DNA of 28,303 nt from Acanthamoeba lenticulata (lineage: Eukaryota > Discosea > Longamoebia > Acanthamoebidae), in contig NAVB01001790.1 of assembly GCA_002179805.1 (NCBI GenBank), forward strand, positions 1 to 28,303. Direction: 5' to 3'. Shown here one piece after another: positions 1 to 13,100 of this stretch. How positions within the stretch are numbered: position 1 is the first letter of the stretch; every line of letters starts with the position of its first letter. Under the pieces are notes generated by a model. It was given only the letters and a program-made list of their open reading frames with translations. It was not told where the DNA came from and made no database searches. A program made the translations under genes and the position numbers.

Positions 1-20
1 AAAGAGGCAAAAGGACGTAC

Positions 21-1410
21 TTGCTTGCGGCGTGCTGCATGAGGTAGTCGCCGCCAGCGGCGTTGGTGGCGATGTCATCGGTGCCGTAGATGATGAAGAG
101 CGGGTAGGTGGTCTTGGTCGGGGCGTCGGCCTTGATGGTCTCCATGGCCTCGAGCATCTCGGCGCCCCACCGCGCGGTCACGTGACCCTTGTAGGCCAAC
201 GGATCGGCCAAGAAAGCAAAGACTGTCGCCAAAGAAAAATACCGAATTGAAAAATCATTAAATATCAAATCAATATATATATATATTGAAAAATAATTAA
301 TAATGTAAATAATAAAAATAAAACGAGAAATGGGCCGTACAGCGATCCTTGTCGGCAACGATGTTGTCGTCATCGAGAGCGCCCACCTTGAGCTTGGGCA
401 CGAAGTTGGAGAAAAACCTGGCCGCATTGGCCGCCGTCAGTTTGTCTTCTTCTTCTTCTTCTCCATCTTCTTCATTATCACGAGTGGAAGAGCGACGCAC
501 TTGGCGGCTTCGATCTGCCACGGGGCGGCCGAGCGCGGGTCGGGGATGATGCCTGGCGCCAGCAGCATGACGCCCTTGAAGAAGGTGGGCTGCTGGTTGG
601 CCAACAGCGTCGAGATGGTGCCGCCCATCGACGTCCTGCACACCACGAACCAAACGAAGCGTGAGGACACCTGATGGCGCAAACCAGATGATGCAGCTGA
701 CGGTGATGTTGATGTTGTGGATGATGGAGAAGCGCACCCGGAGAGGAAGCGCGGGAGGTTTTGGAGGTGAGGATGCTGCTGCATCACGTAGTCGATGAAC
801 TGGGAGTAGTCGTCTATGTAGTCGCTAAACTCCTCCACGTAGGCCCGCTCGCCCTCGCTCTGCCCGTGGCCCTGGTGGTCCAGGCAGAAGAAGGCCAGCG
901 AGTGGTTGTTCCACAACTCGGCAAACTCGTGGTAGCGGCCGCAGTGGTCGCCAAAGCCGTGTACGTAGAACATAACTCCCCTATATTTTAATGATAAAAT
1001 AAATGGTCTTGGGACAATAATAAAATGATAAAATAAAAAAGGGACAAGAAAAATAATAATAATAAAGAAAAAATGTAGGGCACTGGGAACTGCAGGTTCC
1101 CCGGGGCGAAAGAGAGTGCGCACTTGAGGGGCTTCGGGGTGCCGCCGATGGGGGCGGGAGGGAACCAGGCCTGGTGGTGGAGCCACAGGCCCTGCGCGTT
1201 GCGCAGATGGTTGGGCGAGAGGGGCGTCTGGTGCCGCACGACAGCATGTTCGCCGTGGAGCAACGGCTCCACGTTCCACGCAGCCCACGCGGCCAGCGCC
1301 ACAGCGAGCAGGCCCCACACGACCACCGACCCCATCGATGACGACGAGGACGATGCCATAACCTTGGCCGCCTTTGTGCTCTGCGGCGTCTTCTGTGCCT
1401 GCTTTCCCAT
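21..1410 (-). CDS. Monoacylglycerol lipase-like alpha/beta hydrolase, membrane-anchored (3' end off window)
   Basis: Serine hydrolase of the monoacylglycerol lipase/lysophospholipase (Hydrolase_4) family, expected to cleave acyl esters of glycerolipids. Exons read 1410-1124, 980-738, 635-about 510, about 470-341 and 222-21; the exon 3/4 junction could not be closed exactly because a purine-rich (GAA)n tract lies there. A hydrophobic segment near residues 20-45 (VVVWGLLAVALAAWAAWNVE) looks like a signal anchor. The lid-side motif FYVHGFGDHCGRY is the family oxyanion HG motif, followed by DHQGHGQSEGERAYV. Splicing exon 2 to exon 3 creates GTSMGGT, the GxSxG nucleophile elbow. IIYGTDDIATNAAGGDYLM in the last visible exon supplies the expected acid residue. 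The catalytic His should be in an exon beyond base 1, since a donor (GTACGT) sits at 20-15. The start ATG at 1410 is the first one followed by a continuous frame. The gene lies 117 bp downstream of the AMPK stop on the same strand. Confidence 0.85.
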
Positions 1411-1527
1411 CTCCTCTTCTGCTCTGGGTTGAGTGAGGTTGTGCGTACTTGACCTCGTACCACCCACTCGTCCGTTGTGCTTGCAGTCTTTTCCTTGGAT
1501 TTTCTTTTTATTGTTTGTCGACACGAG

Positions 1528-5074
<3,547 letters not shown>

Positions 5075-5373
5075 CTCGTGTGTGCGGAGTGCAGACGCGC
5101 TCAACTAGTCCAAGATCACGCCAGAGGCTTGACAAGGGTTTTGGCTCCGCCTGGCACAAATGCGCAACCGATTTGGTTTCCCGTCTCTCCTTCTAATTTG
5201 TGTGCAATCTGGGCCCAACAGATCTTCGTCTCTAGATGCAACGCCGCGTTGCTGCGTTTTTCCTTTCGGCCTCTTTTTTAATATTCATTTTTGTTCCATT
5301 CTGACAAAATTTCATTCAAACGGGCAGCTGGCAGAATGCAGAGCTCGCAATTTGAAGTATTTAGGCTTGCGAC
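5075..5373. promoter_or_regulatory. Intergenic region with AMPK 5' leader and MFS 3' end
   Basis: A 299-bp gap between the AMPK start and the MFS transporter stop, both on the minus strand. It must hold the AMPK promoter and 5' UTR as well as the MFS 3' UTR. I saw no clear TATA box or other named element. Confidence 0.4.
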
Positions 5374-7831
5374 TCACCAGGAGCCCACAGGCGTGGGTCG
5401 CTTCAAGTAGATGCCGAGGCTGGACACGGCCATGCAAGCCGAGAGGAAGATGAATATGGGGTTGTAGTTGCCCTGTTTTTTACGCGCCAGAGGGGTCAGC
5501 TCTTCCTCTTCTTCTTGTTTCCGCGTACTGACTGGTGAATCAACGTACCAGGTGCTGGTTTATCACCTCGGCGACGTTGGGGATGATAAATGTAGCGGCT
5601 GAAGAGCCAAGCTGCATGTAGCCAAAGTAGATGCCAAAGTTGATATGGCCGTAGTAATCGCCGACGATGATGGGCGTGAGCGAGAGGTAGTTGCCAAAGC
5701 AGAAGCCCACACTGACCAGGCAGATGACAAACACAACCTGCAAAGGATTTACGTGAGAGCATTAGCACTCACCACAAAGCTAATTCTTCTTCAATTTATT
5801 TATATTTATGTTTTTAAATATATGTATAAAAATATTTCTTTATATTGAGAAAACGTACCTGAGCGGCGGTGGAGGGCTCCGAGATGCCATAGGAGAGGCC
5901 CGCCAGGACGGCGTAGACCACCGCACCAAAGAGCAGCACGACGGCCAGCAGCTTATGACGAGCAAACCGGAACTAGTACGGCCATCATGAAAAGTCAGCC
6001 ACAAAGGATAAGCACAAGATTCGCAGCCGCGCCGATGATGAAAATGACGACGATATGGAGGAGACGTAAACGAGGACGGCGAAAGATGAACACGAACCTT
6101 CTTCCAGAAAAAGTCACTGCTGAAGCCCGAGGCGACGTTGGCCACCGTGTTGGCGATGGAAAAGGCCGTCGTGATGTTGACCGCCCAGTCTGCATTCTTG
6201 CCGCCCGTGAACGACGTCCAGATGGACTTGTTGCCTGATGGTGAGGACCACATCCCCACGCCGAGCGCCGTTGGTCAAGAAGCCATTTGGAGGGGTGTAG
6301 AGGTCGAGCGCGCGTACTGGTGAGGATCAACACGGCCGACGCGATGCCAGCAAAGTAGCCCACAATGAGGAACCAGAAGAAGATGTTGCGCAGCGTGTTG
6401 AGCGAATAGATCAGCGACACGGGCGACCTCTGCTGACCTGCCTTCAGCTCATGGTCCACCACTTCCGCCTGTTCCAACATCAGCACATTTACAAGTAAAT
6501 TAATAAAAAGATTATTAAAATAATTAAAATAAAATAAACAAAAAAACTAGAACGTACGTAGCTGCGGGTCAGGGTTGGGAGGTGGTCCTCACTGACGCCG
6601 AACTCTTCCTCTTCGACCACTGCAAAAGCATCCATGAGATTATAAATAAAAATAAAAATAACAAGGAGACGATAATAAAAAGGCAATTAATTGGCGGGGC
6701 AAAGAGGGGAGGTGCCGAACCGGGAGGCGGAGGCTCGTCGGGTGGGAGCAGGCCGAGGCCAAGGCTCGGCACGAAGAGGAAAATGGCAGTCGACACGGCC
6801 AGTGCCCGCAAGTAGTACGGCCAGCAGTGATCGGCCGAGCAGTCAAACACGTCCGAGTAGACTGCACAGGAGGCCGCGACAGCATGCCGTTAGGAGCTCG
6901 GAAGAGACCGCGTGAAGAACGATGGGCAGACGATGGACGTACACTGGATGATGCCGTTGGTCAGCGCCAGAGACAGACTCATGCAGGCCCCAAACAAGGC
7001 CACGCCCAACCCTGTCCCGCCAACGGCCAACGTTTAGTTCTGGCAGAGCACGGCCACGGCCGCGGCCACGACCATGGTGATGGTGGCAGGTACCGGGGTA
7101 GCCAGGGATGACCTTAAGGCCCGTCGAAAGAGCGGCCAAGCAGGCGGCACCGCTGCCAAAGCCGACGATCATGAAGCAGATGAGCATGGCCGCGTAGGAT
7201 TCCTTGTCGGTGAAGGACATGCCCGCGTAGCCAGCCGATGTGAGCACGGCGCCGATGAGGCCCGTGGCCATGGCGCCGAAGCGGTCGTTGATGAAGCCCG
7301 CCGGGAAGGTGAAGTAGAGGCCGATGATGCCCAACGACGAAAGCAGCGTCATCAGGTTGCCGCTCAGGCCCGTGTCGGCCTCAATGTGGCTTGAGATCGT
7401 GTTGAACGCGTTCTGTTGCAACACAAGGCCGCCCATGCAGTCATGTGGTTTGTGGTTTCCAAACCAATAAATCAGCACAAATGTCTCGAGAGAAATCGGT
7501 CCTTCACTCTGGACGAAGGAAACGCACAGTGCTGCCTGCCTGCAGGCCCACGAGCATGGCCGACAGAAGGGCCACCGTGCGGCGCGCGATGAGCACATAC
7601 CGTTGCCGCCTCTGCGCCTCAAAGCCGTCTTTCTCAACGTCTAATCCATTGAACAGAATTAGACATTTTTTGCAAGTTTAAGAAAGAAATTGGAGCCACA
7701 TAAGCGTTGCTGAGTTGCAAGAGTCTTGGCAGAAGGAAGGGAGCAAAGAAATCACCTGAAGCATGAGAGATGAGCCGGGTTGTGTAATCGTCGTCCTCAT
7801 CATGAAGGTTGCTATTTATTGGCTGCCTCAT
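5374..7831 (-). CDS. Major facilitator superfamily transporter, nodulin-like type
   Basis: Multi-pass membrane transporter. Eleven exons: 7831-7756, 7640-7528, 7412-7094, 7011-6943, 6861-6721, 6619-6558, 6468-6318, 6234-6098, 5972-5859, 5737-5549, 5472-5374; total 1,470 nt, 489 aa, every junction in phase. The short N-terminus (MRQPINSNLHDEDDDYTTRL) is acidic and cytosolic in type. The first membrane segment TVALLSAMLVGLQAG is followed by AFNTISSHIEADTG, and GLYFTFPAGFINDRFGAM is the MFS loop 2-3 motif. FMIVGFGSGAACLAAL and ALFGACMSLSLALTNGIIQ are further helices. A central acidic linker (VVEEEEFGVSEDHL) separates the two halves, and the C-terminal half includes FFWFLIVGYFAGIASAVLIL and FGNYLSLTPIIVGDYYG. 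The layout matches the plant nodulin-like/NFD4 branch of MFS; the substrate cannot be read from sequence. Total length and helix count fit about twelve helices. Confidence 0.88.
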
Positions 7832-8159
7832 CTCGAGCGCTCCGGCACGGTCTTTTGGTCAGGCCCGACAAACGTTGCGCCGTTTGACTTCGTTCGTGTC
7901 CGGGGTCTTCCTTCGCTTCTTCCTCGTCGTTTCTCTTTTCATCTGCTCTTTTCTCTCAATTTCCGGCCAGCGGCTGTCGTGAGCTGGTTTGAAACCCACA
8001 ATGCCGTTAAGCACACCCAGTCGCTCGAGCACGCCGTCGCCCAGCTCGACGCGAACACCACGACGCCACCCATCTCACGCACACCTTCACGCTCGCCCAA
8101 CGACGAGATGTCCAACTCGCACTACACCACCCAACTCACGCATTTCAAGTATTTGCTGC
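7832..8159. promoter_or_regulatory. Intergenic: MFS promoter and 5' UTR, 3' UTR of the upstream gene
   Basis: A 328-bp gap between the MFS start and the stop of the intronless gene at 8160-9215. Bases 7890-7975 are rich in TTC/CTT on the plus strand. Several frames stay open here but none has a recognisable protein, so I call no gene. Confidence 0.4.
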
Positions 8160-9215
8160 TCAAAAGTCAAAGGTCTTGTGTTTGCGCCACGGGTACTCCT
8201 CAGGGCGGTCGTGAAGCAGAAGCATCGCGTAGAGGACGCGCTCGTGGCCAAACGGGACCGACGGGTCGAGGTAGGCGTCCTCGATGGTCTGGCCCGGGCG
8301 CAGAGGATGAGCGTCGTAGCCGCAGAGCTGGAGGTTGGTCCCGCGCTCGTGCAGATCCAGCAAGTGCGCAAAGTCGGCCTCTTGCTTGGCGAGCCGCTCG
8401 TAGAAGTTGCAGTAGAACTGGCGGCTCTGAATGTAGTTGAGCCTATGTTGGCTGCCGTCGCGGTCGACCCAGAGGAAGAAGACGGGCACGTTGCGGTTGC
8501 CTCCATTGGCGCCCTTGGGCCCGCGGTACTTGTGCCGGTGGGGTACGGGGTCCTTGTAGAACCGAAGCCTGTTCTTGACGTAGAGCGAGCTCGGGTTGCC
8601 TTCGCGGTCGAGCTCCTCACGAAAGACCTTGGTGCCCTGGTGGAAGTTTTCTATGTTCAACGCAGGCGGCAGACCGGGTTGGCCATGCTCTACAGGGCCG
8701 AGCGACATGGGCGAGAGCCGCATGCAGCCAAAGCCGTCGGCCTTGTTCTGGTGCTTGAAGTTGGGGTAGACACGCAGGTAGCCCTCGAGGTGCTGCGGCG
8801 CCTTGAGCATGCGCAGGGGCTCGAGCACGACGTCGCCGCGCCTGCCCGCCTCCTCGTTGCGTTGCCGGTGCTGCTCGACGACGACGCGGTCGGCCTCGTT
8901 GCGCTGCTGCTCCCGCCGCTTGCGCTCCTTGGGATCCCGCTTGGGCAGACCTCGTCGGCCCAGCTTGTCCTTGGCATGGACGCCACACAGATAGACCTTT
9001 TCATCGCCACCTGTTGTCCCCTTCTTCCTCTTCTTTGTCTGGACAAAATAAGCATTGTTCGTGCACGGCTTCCCAGAACCCCGCGAGGCTTCACACTTGC
9101 GCTCCCCATAGTACACCTCGTCCTCCTCAGCTTCAAACTCCACTTCATTATCCGTTGCAGGCTCCGCCCCTTCAACGAAAGTATCACTCAACGACTCGTC
9201 ATCGCTTTTGTTCAT
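8160..9215 (-). CDS. Intronless protein with Cys/His zinc-binding motif and a giant-virus-type C-terminal domain
   Basis: A single uninterrupted frame of 351 aa from ATG at 9215 to TGA at 8160-8162. Order of parts: acidic N-terminus (residues 1-35); a Cys/His motif with C-x6-C (KCEASRGSGKPCTNNAYF) and then CGVH, so four potential metal ligands; a highly charged basic helix (about 85-130, DPKERKRREQQRNEADRVV); and a C-terminal domain (about 140-345). The C-terminal domain includes LSPMSLGPVEHGQPGLPPAL, NIENFHQGTKVF, RFYKDPVPHRHKYRG, YIQSRQFYCNFYERLA, NLQLCGYDAHPL and PFGHERVLYAML. From memory these motifs resemble uncharacterised proteins of mimivirus-like and other large DNA viruses of amoebae, and small C-x-C-x-C-x2-H modules are also common there. 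I know of no biochemical function. It is the shortest-spaced neighbour of genes that have 11 or more introns, and lacks introns itself, which fits transfer from or to a virus. Coding is certain; ancestry is inference. Confidence 0.85.
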   Translation of the reverse strand: MNKSDDESLSDTFVEGAEPATDNEVEFEAEEDEVYYGERKCEASRGSGKPCTNNAYFVQTKKRKKGTTGGDEKVYLCGVHAKDKLGRRGLPKRDPKERKRREQQRNEADRVVVEQHRQRNEEAGRRGDVVLEPLRMLKAPQHLEGYLRVYPNFKHQNKADGFGCMRLSPMSLGPVEHGQPGLPPALNIENFHQGTKVFREELDREGNPSSLYVKNRLRFYKDPVPHRHKYRGPKGANGGNRNVPVFFLWVDRDGSQHRLNYIQSRQFYCNFYERLAKQEADFAHLLDLHERGTNLQLCGYDAHPLRPGQTIEDAYLDPSVPFGHERVLYAMLLLHDRPEEYPWRKHKTFDF

Positions 9216-10182
9216 GTCTGCTGTCCTCCACGTTGTGATTGATCAGTGCAAGGCAGAAGTAGGAAAGCGGGAGGACAGCGCGAAGAGAACAGAACGAGGC
9301 TTTCCTCGAACGTTTTCACAATTTTAATAAGATCGGAAAAAGATCGAAATGGATTGATGAACAAACTGCAACGGCAGTGTTCGCACCGCAGGCACACGTT
9401 CATGCTCGAACGACCAACTTGACGTCTTTCGTCACCGCGTACTACAGCTCGGCTGCAGTTTCGGTTGCTAGCCTGCCACTTTATGATCCCACGCTCATTC
9501 ATGAAATACCTTTGATATGCGGCCGTTTTTAGCGCCATTGTGGTGGAATCCAAAGTATAGAACGGGGTTGTCCAAAAACAAAGCTGTCCCTTGTGCGTTG
9601 CCGGAACGACGGACGAAGACTGCGTGGTTGTTGGGTGGGGCACGCGAGAACGCAAAGACACTGGGCTCGGTTCCCTTACGACTTGCCCTCTTGGACAAAG
9701 GGCTTTGGAACTGAGGAACGACAATAGAAAGAGAAGAGCAGCCTGTCCCGTTGCGGGTATGTGCTTCTTCCGTGTTTTTGTGATTTTTTTCTTTGTTAAA
9801 GCTGTCGTTACCAAGAGAAGCTCGTGATTTCAAGGCGAAACTCTCTCCTTCCTCCTGTACTCCTTTCCTTTTGTATTCCTCTCTCCGCACGTGCCATATC
9901 TTTTCCTCTCTTCAATCTTCTTCCTCTCCCCCCTCCCTTCGCTCTTTCCCGCCATTTCAGCATCTCAGATCTTGCTTCGTCGTTCTCCTCCCACACGCCG
10001 CCCCACCCCGGCTGCCGTGGTTGCCGGTAGTTTTAGCCATTATTAGTATTAATTTTTTCCTTTATTTTGCTGGCCTCGCGTAGCGTCAGGCACAAGGGTC
10101 GAACGGGACTTGAAGAGCTCGGGTCTTGTTGTTGCTTTTGTTGTTGTTGTCGTTGTTGTTGTTCCCCACCTCGACGAGCGCC
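9216..10182. promoter_or_regulatory. Divergent intergenic region between the intronless gene and the CLU-LRR gene
   Basis: 967 bp between two genes that point away from each other, so it should contain both promoters. On the plus strand, 9835-9960 is strongly pyrimidine-rich (CTTCC/CTCTT runs), typical of a core promoter or leader in compact protist genomes. A GTT-repeat stretch occupies 10126-10171 in the leader of the CLU gene. Open frames at 9212-9890 have no recognisable product and no splice support. No tRNA or other RNA gene was seen. Confidence 0.5.
10027..10083 (+). other. Possible intron in the 5' UTR of the CLU-LRR gene
   Basis: A 57-bp AT-rich island starts with GTAGTTTTAG and ends with GCGTAG, inside otherwise GC-richer leader sequence 100 bp upstream of the start codon. 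Its size and base composition match the coding introns in this window. There is no reading frame to test it, so it stays tentative. Confidence 0.4.
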
Positions 10183-13100
10183 ATGAACAACCCCTACCTC
10201 GATGCCACGTTCCTCTACCAGTCGATGGCAAAGAGCGCCACGTACAAGGTGGAGACGCGCAAGGACAAGCCTTCCTCCAAAACACGGCTGCCGCGCGCCT
10301 TCATCAACCGGCTGCGCTCCAAGGACGGCAGCAAGTCAGAGCTGCCCGAGCCCGAGATGAAGATCAAGTTCAGAGTCGACGGCAGCGCCGACGATGATAA
10401 GAACGGCGGCACCACGACGCCCTCGGCCTCGCCGCTGAGCAGCCGCCGCAACAGGAAGGAGAAAAAGAAGGAAAAGGAGAGGGAAAAGAAGGAAAAGAAG
10501 AAGGCCGCGGCCAGCGCCAAGGCCGGGAAGACCGCCAGTGGCGGCGACGACAAGCGCGAAGCCGAGCTCAAAAAGCGAAAGAATAAGCTCAAGAAAAAGA
10601 AGAAGAACGAAAGCGAAAGCGAAGAGGACGACAGCGACAGCGAGCGGGCCAGCAGCGACGAGGACGACAGCGAGGATGACGACGAAGAAACCCACGACCG
10701 AGGCTACAGGAAGGGCAAGCTGAGGATCCGCAAGCAGCGCTCGATCTCGATGAACTCGCTCCTCCAGGACTTCTTCATCAAGATGGACCAGCACGCGCAG
10801 GAGCCGTCGCTCTCGCTCGTTGTCACGCCGCCCTCGTCCCGCTCGCCCACCATCGGCGGGCCGTCGCCCGAGTTTGACCGCCAGTACAGTCTGACCGAGT
10901 CCGGCAGCGGCGAGTCCAACGTGCTGCTGCTCACCCGCTCCCAGGCGGCCCTCAAGCGCGCCCGCGACGGCATGGCCGGCGGCAGCCACGGCGTCCCGCT
11001 CGAGTCTGCCGCCGACCTGGATCCCGACGCCTACGCCGACACCAGTGATGCGCCCTCGCCCGCGGCCGCAGCGCCGCCGGGCTCAGCCGGGCTGGTCAAG
11101 CGCAACAGCGACAGCGGGGCCTTCCCCGTGAGCCCGACGCGGCGCCAGATCGTCGACATTAATATGTCGCGCAGTGATGACAGCGTGGTCACCGTCGCCG
11201 GCGGCCTCGACCGCGTGTTAAGCGCCTCGGCCGCGCTGGGCCTCACGAGCGGCAAGAATGTGTCGACGCGCCGGGCCAAGCAGCGAGCGTCCAAGAGCGA
11301 AGAGAGCAGCGACGCCGGATGCAACTACATCGCGACGTCGCTGGACGCCGACGAGGACTCGTCGTCCTCGACGACGACCTTTAGCTGGGCCAGCGACGGC
11401 GAGGCGACCACCAGCACCGGCAGCGGCCGCATCGCCGCTCCGCGCCGCCGCTCCAGCGGCGCCAACCCACAAGGCCAGTCACGCGACGCCCTCACAACGC
11501 GCCCGCGGTCCGTCTCGGGCTCGACCGAGGCCGACGAGATGATGGACGCCAACCTCTATGGCGAGTTTGGTACATCGGCCCTCTCCCTCCAGCTCAGCTG
11601 GCGGCTGATCTGTGCTGACGTCATCATGGCCAGCCGCGATCTCCGACTCAGACTCGTCCTCCGACTCGTCGGATTCGGACTCGGACTCGGACAGCGACAG
11701 CGACAACTCGGATCGCGAGGGAACCGTCAACTACACCATGACCTCGACGACTACCAGCAGCGGCACGGGCATCGAGGAAATGCTGGCTACCTTTGCCAAG
11801 CAGTACCTCCATATCCTCGAGGACGGCAAGCAGCTCGCCAAGGTGACGCTAGTCCCTCTCTCCTCATGATGCTTGTTGTGGTCGGAAGCTCACAAGTCGT
11901 CATCGGCGGCGATGTGTAGTCGGATGAAGCCGAGGACCTCAAGGAGGTGCTCCAGCTGCGGACGCTGCAGCAGCTCCAGGAGCTCTCGCTGCAGCTGATC
12001 AAGTCCACGCAGCCCAAGCTGGTGGCCCCCAACGCCACGCCCATGACCGTCAATGTCGCGCGGCCAGCCGCGGCCGTGCCCAAGGCCGCCCGCGCCTCGC
12101 CCAAGGGCAAGCGCCGAAAGCCGCCCAACACCGGTAATTCTTTTTTTGTTTTTTTGTTTTTAATTTTTTTCTCTTTACTTTTTTCCCTCTTTTTCAAGAA
12201 GAATTTGTAATTCAAAACCAAAGACTGATGGTGTGGTGGTCGTAGGCTATGGCAAGTGCATGGACTGGAACGGCACCTTCCAGGATATCCTCTGGGTGAA
12301 CGAGGGCGACGACCGGTCGCTTATTGACCGGTACCGAGCATTGAAGGACCTTGCACACGACTTCAACCACGCCGCCCGCACCTACGCCACCATCATCATC
12401 GAGGGTTCGCGCAAGCCCCCAACGTCGTTTTACCGATTATTTTTTTTTAACAATATTCATATCTTTTATTTGAATTCCAGAGGCCTTCTTGCCGGATCAC
12501 CAGAAGACCATCCCGCCCATCCACTCGCTTGGTTCGCCTCCCGTCGATATTCCCCATTTTTTAAATTTTGTTTATTGAATATATTTACTTTTTATTTTGT
12601 CATATTTTTTTCTGTGTAGGAGGACGAGCCGGAGGAGAGAAGTATGTGCATGCGGGGATTCTCTTCAAGTTTGGTACACATCACTCCGCTCGACCTTGCA
12701 TCTTCTCCTCCTCCTCGTTGCTGCTGTTCCTGACGCTCATCCTCACGCTACGCGCTGCAGCCACGGACGCGCGGGGCATCTATTCCGGCGATGAGTACGC
12801 CATGTACGTTGTGTGTTCCACAGCCCTTGGGCTTTCCCCTCTCCTCCCTCCTCTTTTCGTTCATGCGGATCTCCTGAGCTCATCTCACTTCTCTCCTCGA
12901 CTCGATCCGAATTCCATTTCCTTTTGGTTTCGTTTCTGTTTTGAAACAAACCAGGAAAGGTGCGCCTCTTTTCGTTTTCGCTTTCGTTCTTTGCTGGCTT
13001 TTTTCGTTTGTTTGACCGACCAGTGATTGGCTGCAGCCGCGGGCCACGAGCTTAAAGGCCTGATCAACTTCTACAAAGTGCATCACTTTGGCATCTGCGT

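Noticed and set aside
7989..9242. 417-codon plus-strand open frame
   Set aside because: Antisense of the intronless 351-aa gene, whose motifs and acidic/basic layout are clearly on the minus strand.
9212..9890. Open frames of 131-200 codons in the divergent intergenic region
   Set aside because: Basic, low-similarity sequence, no domain, no intron signals that join to a gene, and they cross the promoter region.
10126..10182. Upstream TTG start for the CLU gene
   Set aside because: The ATG at 10183 has a good context (GCGCCATGA) and the upstream codons are a GTT microsatellite.
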